DNA of 17,973 nucleotides from Hymenobacter sp. (GTDB lineage Bacteria; Bacteroidota; Bacteroidia; Cytophagales; Hymenobacteraceae). A model generated the notes under the pieces. The model ran no database searches, had not been told where the DNA came from, and saw only the letters and a program-made list of their open reading frames with translations. The DNA lies in NCBI GenBank assembly GCA_025362615.1, contig JANYFQ010000092.1, positions 1 to 17,973 on the forward strand. Reading direction: 5' to 3'. Of this stretch, positions 1 through 6,117 are shown in pieces. Position 1 is the stretch's first letter. Each line of letters begins with the position of its first letter. The translations under genes and the position numbers were made by a program.

Positions 1-44
1 CGCCCGCACCGCCTGGGGCGGCAACCGACTTTCTAAACCGCTTC
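1..44. repeat. Right end of a GAAGCTGTTTAGAAAG-type palindromic element, cut by the window edge
   Basis: Bases 25-44 match the reverse complement of the left terminal repeat at 13449-13468 with one mismatch. The preceding CGCCCGCACCG (1-11) also occurs just inside the right end of the element at 13449-13597. This is therefore probably the right end of a third family member whose body lies outside the window. Confidence 0.65.
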
Positions 45-67
45 ATGGGCAAAAGGGGCTGAACGAA

Positions 68-98
68 AACAGGAAGCCAAAAAGGCTTCCTGTTGTTT
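68..98 (-). terminator. Intrinsic terminator, possibly bidirectional
   Basis: An 11-bp perfect stem (68-78 with 84-94) closes an A5/T5 loop. On the minus strand it is followed by TTTTCGTTC, about 75 nt past the stop of the beta-barrel gene ending at 171. The plus-strand side has only a weak T tract. Confidence 0.55.
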
Positions 99-170
99 GT
101 GGTTGCGGGCGGCGGGCTTCTGCCGGCCGCGTTGGCCGCCGGAGAACCAGCAACCCGAAACCTGAAAAAT

Positions 171-878
171 CTACCGCCGGAACCCGATGCCCACGTATAC
201 CTGAAACGCCTGGTTGCGAATATCAGAATTGGGAATTGCCACGGTCGAGGTAGTCGAGCCGGTTTTCACGGCCACCGTGGCCCCGTCTTCGCGCAGCTTG
301 CCGAAGCTGTAATCGTAGCGGATGCCCACGCGGCCGGGGCCGATGCGGGCTTCGGCCCCCACCACGCCGCCGTAATCGAGCGAGTTGTACTTAAAGGTGC
401 CGATGTCGAGGTCTTTGCCGTCGGACGTTACTTTGTTGAGTACCGAAAGCTGCGGCCCGAGGTGAAAGCTCAGCGTCTCGGTGATGTTGCCCACGAAAAG
501 CACCGGTACGCTGAGGTAGTCGAGGCGGGTGTCGGCCAGGCCGGCGCCCATGTCGGAGCGGTAGCCCTTGCGCGAGTACAGCGCCTCCACTTGCAGCGAA
601 GCAAAGCTGTTGAAGCCAAATTGCCCATACGCGCCAACGTGGTAGGTGTTGATGTTGTCGCGGTTGGTGAGAACGTCCTTGCCGTCGCCGTTCAGGTTGG
701 CCAGCGTAAAGCCGCCCTTCACGCCGAAGCCGGTATTGCCCGCATCGTAGCCGCCCGAGCCGGCGGTGTAGCGGGTAGAAGAAGGTGCCCGGCCCGCCGA
801 AGGCGCTTCTTTGGTGTCTTGGGCGTGGGCGGCGGTGGCGAGGGCGCACAGGCCCAGCAAGGGGAGTAAGTTTTTCAT
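171..878 (-). CDS. Secreted outer-membrane beta-barrel protein (OMP_b-brl_2 / PorT-like)
   Basis: The 235-residue product starts with a clear Sec signal peptide (about residues 1-20, cleaved after AHAQ). A low-complexity linker follows (about 21-48), then alternating hydrophobic and polar strands with glycine and aromatic girdles. Examples are FGVKGGFTLANL, YLSVPVLFVGN, FHLGPQLSVL and the final FQVYVGIGF. This is the pattern of the 8-10 stranded outer-membrane barrels (PF13568-like) that are common in Bacteroidota and mostly of unknown substrate. It appears monocistronic: a terminator lies downstream and a plus-strand tRNA upstream. No exact TAnnTTTG promoter was found in front of it. The class is fairly sure; the specific role is unknown. 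Confidence 0.8.
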   Translation of the reverse strand: MKNLLPLLGLCALATAAHAQDTKEAPSAGRAPSSTRYTAGSGGYDAGNTGFGVKGGFTLANLNGDGKDVLTNRDNINTYHVGAYGQFGFNSFASLQVEALYSRKGYRSDMGAGLADTRLDYLSVPVLFVGNITETLSFHLGPQLSVLNKVTSDGKDLDIGTFKYNSLDYGGVVGAEARIGPGRVGIRYDYSFGKLREDGATVAVKTGSTTSTVAIPNSDIRNQAFQVYVGIGFRR

Positions 879-956
879 GGTCAGGGGGAAATACGGGGTT
901 AGGGAGGGACGATAATGGCCACTTCGCGGCTTTATACCGTTCTGGTGCGTTCAGGG

Positions 957-989
957 TTGCCGGTAATTGGGGCGGCGGTGTTACCTTTG
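957..989 (+). promoter_or_regulatory. Bacteroidota-type promoter for tRNA-Val
   Basis: An exact -7 box TACCTTTG (982-989) is preceded by a TTG -33 element (957-959) with a 22-bp spacer, inside the range known for the Bacteroidota primary sigma factor. Transcription would begin near 995, about 28 nt before the tRNA 5' end. Confidence 0.55.
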
Positions 990-1022
990 GGGCGCAGTTG
1001 GGCAGCCGGCTGCGTTGCCTTC

Positions 1023-1097
1023 GGGATGTTAGCTCAGTTGGTTCAGAGCACCACCCTGACACGGTGGGGGTCACTGGTTCGAGCCCAGTACGTCTCA
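1023..1097 (+). tRNA. tRNA-Val (GAC)
   Basis: The cloverleaf folds fully. The acceptor stem is GGGATGT (1023-1029) with ACGTCTC (1090-1096) and discriminator A1097. The D arm is GCTC/GAGC. The anticodon stem CCACC/GGTGG holds the loop CTGACAC, giving anticodon GAC, which reads GUC (Val). The T arm is ACTGG-TTCGAGC-CCAGT. No CCA is encoded: the bases after the discriminator are CAAA. A promoter lies upstream and a strong terminator follows at once, so this is a single-gene transcription unit. Confidence 0.93.
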
Positions 1098-1098
1098 C

Positions 1099-1136
1099 AA
1101 AAAACCGCCTTCTGCTGGTCAGAAGGCGGTTTTTTT
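1099..1136 (+). terminator. Rho-independent terminator of tRNA-Val
   Basis: A 10-bp perfect stem CCGCCTTCTG/CAGAAGGCGG (1105-1114 with 1120-1129), a 5-nt loop and seven T's (1130-1136). The upstream A tract also gives a T run on the minus strand, so it may end mrdA transcription from the other side (mrdA stops at 1172). Confidence 0.9.
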
Positions 1137-1171
1137 GCGTTTAGACGATTGTACCACCAAGCTGTGCTACC

Positions 1172-3010
1172 TCAGTGCGCGTACTTGCCCAAATCGCCGT
1201 ACTGAATCCAGCTTTCCCAGCGGTTGCGGTAGCGGGCGGTGCGGCCCCGCAGGTATTTTTCCATCACCAGGGCGGCGGCCGGCGCGGCCGAAAGCCCGCC
1301 GAAGCCCGAGTTTTCGATGAACACGGCCACGGCAATTTTGGGGTCGTCGGCGGGGGCGAAGCCGGCGAAGGTGGCGTGGTCGAGGCCGTGGGCATTTTGC
1401 ACGGTGCCGGTTTTGCCGGCCACGGCAATGCCCACGTCGGCGAGGCTGGCGTTTTCGCCGGTGCCGCCGCGCCCGTCCACCACGGCCCGCATCCCCGGAA
1501 TGATGTACTTGAACACGCTGGTATCGACGGCCGTGAAGTGCTTTTGCCGGTACTGCGGCAGCGGCCCGCCGCCGGCCCCGATGCCGCGCACGAAATGCGG
1601 CGCGTAGTACCAGCCCCGGTTGGCGATGGTGGCCATGAGGTTGGCCGTTTGCAAACCCGTCAGGCCCACCTCGCCCTGCCCGATGGCGAGGGAGTACACG
1701 GTGCGGAACGTCCAGCGGTGGTAGCCCATGCGCTTGTCGTAGAAGTCGCCGCCCGGGATGAGGCCGCGCTTTTCCTGGGCCATGTCCACGCCCAGGCGCT
1801 CGCCCAGCCCGAAGGACTTCACGAGCCGCTGCCACTCGTTGAGGCCCAGGCGCACGTCCTCGAACTTGTCGGGGCTACGGCCGCGCAGCACGCTGGCCCG
1901 CGTCACCTGATAAAAATACGGGTTGCAGCTCTGCTTGATGGCGATGTCGCAGTTGAAAGGGTACTCGTGGCGGTGGGTACAGCGCACGAGCTTCCAGTTG
2001 CAGTCGAAGGGCGTGTTGGGCAGCACGGCCCTCGTTTGCAGGGCCACCAGCTCGTTCACGAGCTTAAACACCGAGCCGGGCGGGTACACGGCCATCAGCG
2101 GGCGGTCGAAAAGCGGGCGTTCGGGGTTGTTGAGCAAGGCCATGTAGCGGTTGCCCGCGCCTTTGCCGGTGAGGAGCTGGGGCTGAAAGTGCGGGGCCGA
2201 CACGAAGCACAAAATCTCGCCCGTGGCCGGCTCGATGGCCACGATGTAGCCCCGCCGCTGGGCCAGCAGCTTCTCGCCGTAGGCTTGCAGGTCGGCATCA
2301 ATGCTGAGGTGCAAATCCTGCCCGGCCACCGAAAGCGTGTCAAACTCGCCGTCGCGGAAGCGGCCTTTTTCGATGCCCCGCACGTTCACCATGCGGTACT
2401 GCACGCCGCGTCGGCCCATGAGGGTGTCTTCGTAAAATGCCTCCAGGCCCGTAATGCCCACGTTTTCGCCGGGCTGGTAGCGGGCGTAGCGCGGCTTTTC
2501 GAGAAACGCCGGCGTGATGGCCCCCACGTAGCCCAGCGCGTGCGCCAGGTTGGAGGTGCGGTAAGCCCGCGCCATACGGGCCTGGATGCGAAAACCCGGA
2601 AAATCAATCAGATTGTCCTGAATAGCCGCCAAATCGGGCGTACTCAGGTTTTGCACCAGTGGCGAGGGCTTGGTGCGCGAGTACGTGCGGGCCGCCCGCA
2701 GGCTGGCCCGCAGCTCGGCCAGCGGCAGTTGCAGCAGTTGGCAAAACCGGACCGAATCCAACCCGCGCACTTCACGGGGCACCACCATCAGGTCGTACAC
2801 CGGCGTGTTGGTCACGAGCAGCGAATCGTGCCGGTCGTACATCAGCCCCCGGTACGGCACCTGCACCAGCCGTTGCAGCGTGTTGCGGTCGGCGGCCGTT
2901 TTGTAGGTCGTATCCAGCACCTGCATCACAAAAAGCCGGGCAATGAATACCAGGCCCACAAGCAAGAAGATGCCTTTGATGACGTATTGGCGGCCTTCGA
3001 GGTACTGCAT
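1172..3010 (-). CDS. mrdA: Penicillin-binding protein 2 (peptidoglycan D,D-transpeptidase of the elongasome)
   Basis: This 612-residue class B PBP cross-links peptidoglycan during lateral wall growth, working with RodA and MreBCD. A single N-terminal membrane anchor (about 11-33) leads into the PBP dimerisation domain, with the conserved VPYRGLMYDR segment near 51-60. The transpeptidase domain carries all three catalytic motifs: SVFK at 313-316 (acyl-ester Ser313), SCN at 361-363 and KTGT at 533-536. The length is normal for the family. It is the last gene of the mreB-mreC-mreD-mrdA cluster and is separated from mreD by a 291-bp palindromic insert. No rodA follows: the next gene downstream is a tRNA on the other strand. 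Start chosen at 3010 because the anchor follows directly. Confidence 0.96.
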   Translation of the reverse strand: MQYLEGRQYVIKGIFLLVGLVFIARLFVMQVLDTTYKTAADRNTLQRLVQVPYRGLMYDRHDSLLVTNTPVYDLMVVPREVRGLDSVRFCQLLQLPLAELRASLRAARTYSRTKPSPLVQNLSTPDLAAIQDNLIDFPGFRIQARMARAYRTSNLAHALGYVGAITPAFLEKPRYARYQPGENVGITGLEAFYEDTLMGRRGVQYRMVNVRGIEKGRFRDGEFDTLSVAGQDLHLSIDADLQAYGEKLLAQRRGYIVAIEPATGEILCFVSAPHFQPQLLTGKGAGNRYMALLNNPERPLFDRPLMAVYPPGSVFKLVNELVALQTRAVLPNTPFDCNWKLVRCTHRHEYPFNCDIAIKQSCNPYFYQVTRASVLRGRSPDKFEDVRLGLNEWQRLVKSFGLGERLGVDMAQEKRGLIPGGDFYDKRMGYHRWTFRTVYSLAIGQGEVGLTGLQTANLMATIANRGWYYAPHFVRGIGAGGGPLPQYRQKHFTAVDTSVFKYIIPGMRAVVDGRGGTGENASLADVGIAVAGKTGTVQNAHGLDHATFAGFAPADDPKIAVAVFIENSGFGGLSAAPAAALVMEKYLRGRTARYRNRWESWIQYGDLGKYAH

Positions 3011-3012
3011 TT

Positions 3013-3036
3013 CTTTTGGTGCTTGGTGCTTGGGAT
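3013..3036. repeat. Short heptamer tract GGTGCTT x2
   Basis: Two GGTGCTT units follow a TTTT tract directly upstream of the mrdA start codon. A near copy with GGTGCCT GATGCTT lies at 9228-9246. It belongs to the class of roughly 7-nt iterated units seen elsewhere in the window. Confidence 0.5.
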
Positions 3037-3043
3037 GAGGCAG

Positions 3044-3291
3044 TCAAACGTCCCCTCCTCAGACGAGGAGGGGACGTTTGAGCGAAGCTGAAACTGGGGT
3101 GGTGGCACCGCAGGGATTGGCGTTGAACGGTTCGCGTCAATGACGTTGAACGACATAGGTTTACCCAAAGTGCTGTGCAACGGTGAAAATAGCTTTGGGG
3201 GTAATCTGCATAAGCCGTTCAACGTCAATCAACCACCCCGGCTTTGGCTTCGCCAAAGCGTCCCCTCCTCGTCTGAGGAGGGGAGTTTGAC
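3044..3291. repeat. Large imperfect palindromic (MITE-like) element between mreD and mrdA
   Basis: The left hairpin has a 17-bp perfect stem (3044-3060 with 3065-3081) and a 4-nt loop. The right hairpin has a 10-bp stem (3261-3270 with 3275-3284) with the same TCCCCTCCTC arm. The arms continue inward as inverted copies: GGGGTGGTGG near 3096-3105 against CCACCCC near 3234-3240. A GTTGAACGG/CCGTTCAAC pair lies further in, and GCTTTGGC/GCCAAAGC forms a hairpin at 3241-3259. There is no coding capacity. If mreD and mrdA are co-transcribed, the structure is part of their mRNA. Confidence 0.75.
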
Positions 3292-3301
3292 CGCTTCTCC
3301 C

Positions 3302-3829
3302 TCAACCCCGCCCCTGCCGTTGCGAAAAAAACAGCAGCTGCACAATCAAAAGCGCTACCGACGTGAACACGAACGAAGCCAGAATCTTCGTCAGTGTAAA
3401 GCCGAAGTGGCGGAAGCTGCCCAGTTCCAGCACAAAAAATGCGGTGTGATGCACCAGCACCAGCAGGCCCAGGTACACGGCAAACCACTGCCCGCCCATC
3501 TGGTGAATGTTGGCCGAATCCTGGGCATCGTAGCCGTCGCGGGGCGTGAGGAGTTTCAGCACCCAGGGCCGCACGAAAGCCAGCAGCACGGCCGCCGCTG
3601 CGTGCAACCCGTTGGTGTCGAAAAATATATCCATCGTCAGGCCCAGGCCGAAGGCCAGAAGGAGTTGCACTACGATGGGCGTGGCCAGGGGCAAAAACAG
3701 CAAAAAGCCCAGGTACAAAAAGCACCAGCCCGCCTCAAACAGCACGAGCCGGCTCACCAGCCCGACGTACACGCCCGCGTAGAGCACGTAGCGCACAAGT
3801 TGAATGACGACCTGGCCCAGGTTTTTCAT
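3302..3829 (-). CDS. mreD: Rod shape-determining membrane protein MreD
   Basis: A 175-residue hydrophobic protein with about five predicted membrane segments (for example residues 8-30, 44-67 and 105-125, plus a C-terminal VALLIVQLLFF helix). MreD is the integral-membrane partner linking MreC, MreB and PBP2/RodA. Sequence conservation in MreD is low, so the call rests on size, topology and position directly after mreC. Its ATG overlaps the mreC stop in an ATGA arrangement (3826-3829), which implies translational coupling. The C terminus is basic (FFSQRQGRG). The next gene, mrdA, starts 291 bp further on, past a palindromic insert. Confidence 0.88.
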   Translation of the reverse strand: MKNLGQVVIQLVRYVLYAGVYVGLVSRLVLFEAGWCFLYLGFLLFLPLATPIVVQLLLAFGLGLTMDIFFDTNGLHAAAAVLLAFVRPWVLKLLTPRDGYDAQDSANIHQMGGQWFAVYLGLLVLVHHTAFFVLELGSFRHFGFTLTKILASFVFTSVALLIVQLLFFSQRQGRG

Positions 3830-4773
3830 GGTGCAACTTCTTCAGGGGTAGGTTTTAAGCCGGCGCGGGCTTCCACGGTGTCGCGCTCGGCCTTGTTGGG
3901 CATCCGCACCACGTACACGTGGGTGAGGCGGTTGAAATCGACACCCAGCCGCACCCGCACGGTCCAGAAGTTTTTGTCGGCTTCCTTGCGAAAGCCGTCC
4001 ACGATGCCGATGAACAGGCCGTCGGGAAAAATGGCGTTGTAGCCCGACGTGACCACGGTATCGCCCCGCGCCAGGCGGTTTTGGCGCGGAATGTAGTCGA
4101 GCAGCGCGTGGGTCGGGTCGTCGCCGGGCCAGCGCAGGCTGCCCACCGTGCCGTCGCGCCGCAACTTGGCCGACACCGTGGTTTTCGAGTGCAGCAAGGT
4201 GGTGGCCGTGGCGTAGTGCGCCGTCACGGCCTTAATGCGGCCCACCACGCCGCCGGCCGCCACAATGCCCAGGCCCGGCTCCACGCCATCGGCGATTCCC
4301 ACGTTCAGGGTCAGATAGTTATCGACGTTGGCGTTGGTCTGGCTGACGACGCGGGCGGGCACCAGCGGGTAAGCGGGGTTGCGGGCCGGCAGCGGGCGGC
4401 GGGCCAGCAGCAGCGTATCGGGCCGGGGCCGGGCGGCGGTGCGGCGGTAGCGGATGCGCCGCAGCGAGTCGCCGGGCAACGGCGGCAGGGCCACCGAATC
4501 GGCCTCGCGCCCGGCGGTGTCGGGCGGGGCCAATTGCTGGCGCAGCAGGGTATTTTCGGCCAGGAGCCGGCGGTTTTGGTCGGCCAAACTAAAATAATCC
4601 AGCACCTGCATCCGGCGCTCCAGCACCTGCCCGGCGTAGGCGTTGGCCGAGTTGAAAAACGCCGCCCGGTGGTACGCGTTGCTCGTGATGTATAAATAGA
4701 GCGAAAACACTTCCAATAGCACAAATACCAGCACCCCGCGAAACCGATAAAGGAAGGCGAGGAGGTTGCTCAT
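3826..4773 (-). CDS. mreC: Rod shape-determining protein MreC
   Basis: A 315-residue bitopic protein that scaffolds the elongasome on the outer face of the inner membrane. A transmembrane helix (about 12-30) is followed by a coiled coil (about 45-82, with LADQNRRLLAENTLLRQQL). The beta-domain includes NVGIADGVEPGLGIVAAGGVVGRI and the later LARGDTVVTSGYNAIFPDGLFIG. A proline/arginine-rich stretch (about 84-130) sits between coil and beta domain. The start codon at 4771-4773 lies inside an ATTTAAC heptamer array (GTTAAATG on the coding strand). Extra ATGs 7, 14 and 21 nt upstream are therefore in different phases, and the last of these ends in TAA just before the true ATG. The start at 4773 gives the normal MreC N terminus. 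Confidence 0.94.
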   Translation of the reverse strand: MSNLLAFLYRFRGVLVFVLLEVFSLYLYITSNAYHRAAFFNSANAYAGQVLERRMQVLDYFSLADQNRRLLAENTLLRQQLAPPDTAGREADSVALPPLPGDSLRRIRYRRTAARPRPDTLLLARRPLPARNPAYPLVPARVVSQTNANVDNYLTLNVGIADGVEPGLGIVAAGGVVGRIKAVTAHYATATTLLHSKTTVSAKLRRDGTVGSLRWPGDDPTHALLDYIPRQNRLARGDTVVTSGYNAIFPDGLFIGIVDGFRKEADKNFWTVRVRLGVDFNRLTHVYVVRMPNKAERDTVEARAGLKPTPEEVAP

Positions 4774-4944
4774 TTAACATTTAACATTTAACATTTTTTG
4801 ACATTTAACGGGTTGCTATGCCTCAACCTCGCACTGTGTTCAGTGAGCAGCCCGGCTGCCGCTTGAGTTCAAAAGTTAGAAAAACCAATTCCAAACCAAT
4901 CGTTAAATGCTGAATGCTGAATGTTAAATATTAAATGTTAAATG
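4772..4944. repeat. Heptamer-armed palindrome between mreB and mreC
   Basis: The left arm (4772-4809) holds four ATTTAAC units, three in tandem and one after an ATTTTTTGAC variant. The right arm (4902-4944) holds inverted GTTAAAT units mixed with GCTGAAT variants. The central 92 bp are unique and include a possible promoter. The repeat supplies the mreC start codon on one side and stops 3 bp short of the mreB stop codon on the other. Confidence 0.75.
4870..4899 (-). promoter_or_regulatory. Possible internal promoter for mreC
   Basis: On the minus strand, TTG (4897-4899) is followed after 18 bp by TAACTTTT (TAnnTTTG with one mismatch). It would give a roughly 90-nt leader running through the ATTTAAC array to the mreC start. 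It matches the weak Bacteroidota consensus but is unproven. Confidence 0.3.
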
Positions 4945-4946
4945 AC

Positions 4947-5972
4947 CTACGTCAGCAGTACGCCCCGGTAGGCGTTGATGTCTTTGATGGCCTTGCCGGT
5001 GCCTTTCACCACGGCGCGGAGCGGGTCCTCGGCGATGTGGATGGGGAGCTTGGTTTTGGCGGCCAGGCGCTTGTCGAGGCCGCGCAGCAAGGCACCGCCG
5101 CCGGTGAGGTGGATGCCGTTCTCGTAAATGTCGGCCGACAGCTCGGGCGGACTGATTTCGAGGGCTTTGAGTACCGCCTCTTCGATTTTGGCCACCGACT
5201 TGTCGAGCGCAATCGCAATCTCCGAAAACGTGACGCGGATGACTTTCGGGATGCCCGTCATCAGGTCACGGCCCCGCACTTCGTGGTCCGGCGGCGGGTT
5301 GTCGAGTTCGGTAAGCGCGGCCCCGACTTCAATTTTGATGCGTTCGGCCGAGCGTTCGCCAATCAACAGGTTGTGCTGCCGGCGCATATAGTCGAGAATG
5401 TCCTGGTTGAAAACGTCGCCGGCGGTTTTGATGGACTGGTCGCAGACGATGCCCGAGAGGGCGATGACGGCTATTTCCGTCGTGCCGCCCCCGATGTCAA
5501 TTATCATGGAACCAATAGGTTGCTCCACGTCGATGCCGATGCCGATGGCGGCGGCCATCGGCTCCTGAATCATCCACACTTCTTTGGCTCCGGCGTGCTC
5601 GGCGGAGTCGCGCACGGCGCGTTTTTCGACTTCCGTAATGCCCGACGGGATGCAAATCACCATCCGGTGCGAGGGCTGAAAGAGGCGGTTGCGGGTGTCA
5701 ATCATCCGAATCATGCCCTTAATCATTTCCTCGGCGGCGTGGAAATCGGCAATCACGCCGTCTTTCAGCGGGCGGATGGTTTTGATGTTGTCGTGCGTTT
5801 TTTCGTGCATCTGCTGGGCCTGTCGGCCCACGGCGATGACTTTGTTGGTGGTGCGGTCCTTGGCGATGATGCTCGGCTCATCGACCACAATCTCGCCGTT
5901 GCGGATGATGAGCGTGTTGGCCGTGCCGAGGTCGATGGCGATGTCGCTGGTGAAGAAATTGAAGAAACCCAT
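4947..5972 (-). CDS. mreB: Rod shape-determining actin homologue MreB
   Basis: A 341-residue bacterial actin that forms membrane-bound filaments and orients lateral wall synthesis. All nucleotide-binding motifs are present: phosphate-1 DLGTANT (14-20), phosphate-2 DIGGGTTEIAV (159-169) and the adenosine motif TGGGALLRG (290-298). The connecting EPMAAAIG segment is near 137. The hydrophobic N terminus MGFFNFF fits a membrane-binding start and supports the chosen initiation codon. The length is typical (about 340). It is the first gene of the cluster, with a good -7 box about 24 nt upstream and mreC following after a 173-bp repeat-rich gap. Confidence 0.97.
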   Translation of the reverse strand: MGFFNFFTSDIAIDLGTANTLIIRNGEIVVDEPSIIAKDRTTNKVIAVGRQAQQMHEKTHDNIKTIRPLKDGVIADFHAAEEMIKGMIRMIDTRNRLFQPSHRMVICIPSGITEVEKRAVRDSAEHAGAKEVWMIQEPMAAAIGIGIDVEQPIGSMIIDIGGGTTEIAVIALSGIVCDQSIKTAGDVFNQDILDYMRRQHNLLIGERSAERIKIEVGAALTELDNPPPDHEVRGRDLMTGIPKVIRVTFSEIAIALDKSVAKIEEAVLKALEISPPELSADIYENGIHLTGGGALLRGLDKRLAAKTKLPIHIAEDPLRAVVKGTGKAIKDINAYRGVLLT

Positions 5973-5995
5973 AATTTGCGGTGCGAGGAATTATG

Positions 5996-6003
5996 CAAAG
6001 GTA
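5996..6003 (-). promoter_or_regulatory. -7 promoter box of mreB
   Basis: On the minus strand this is an exact TACCTTTG, about 24 nt before the mreB ATG. No TTG -33 element lies at the usual spacing, because that region is occupied by GGTGAGA-type repeat DNA starting at 6010. Confidence 0.5.
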
Positions 6004-6009
6004 CGGCAA

Positions 6010-6117
6010 GGTGAGAGGTGAGATGGTGAGAGGTGAGAAATGAGAGGTGGGGTGATGAAAGATGAGGTAGCAGGTGTTCACCGCTCACCATCTCACCGCT
6101 CACCATCTCACCGCTCA
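6010..6117. repeat. GGTGAGA-unit palindrome between mreB and purH
   Basis: The left arm (6010-6053) is built of GGTGAGA/GGTGAGAT units. The right arm (6078-6117) is built of inverted CTCACCGCTCACCAT units. The purH stop codon (TCA at 6115-6117, read as TGA) is formed at the right boundary, and the left boundary abuts the mreB -7 box. The element fills the whole space between the two genes. Confidence 0.7.

Noticed and set aside
1175..3091. 638-codon open frame on the plus strand opposite mrdA
   Set aside because: Its translation is His/Ala/Gly/Val-rich with no domain pattern; it is the antisense shadow of a well-supported PBP2 gene in GC-rich DNA.
3044..3291. CRISPR array or tandem repeats between mreD and mrdA
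   Set aside because: The repeated units are inverted, not direct, with no regularly spaced unique spacers and no cas genes. No CRISPR is seen anywhere in the window.
4935..6014. 359-codon plus-strand frame opposite mreB
   Set aside because: Antisense shadow of mreB; biased composition (His, Asp, Gly, Phe) and no recognisable motif.
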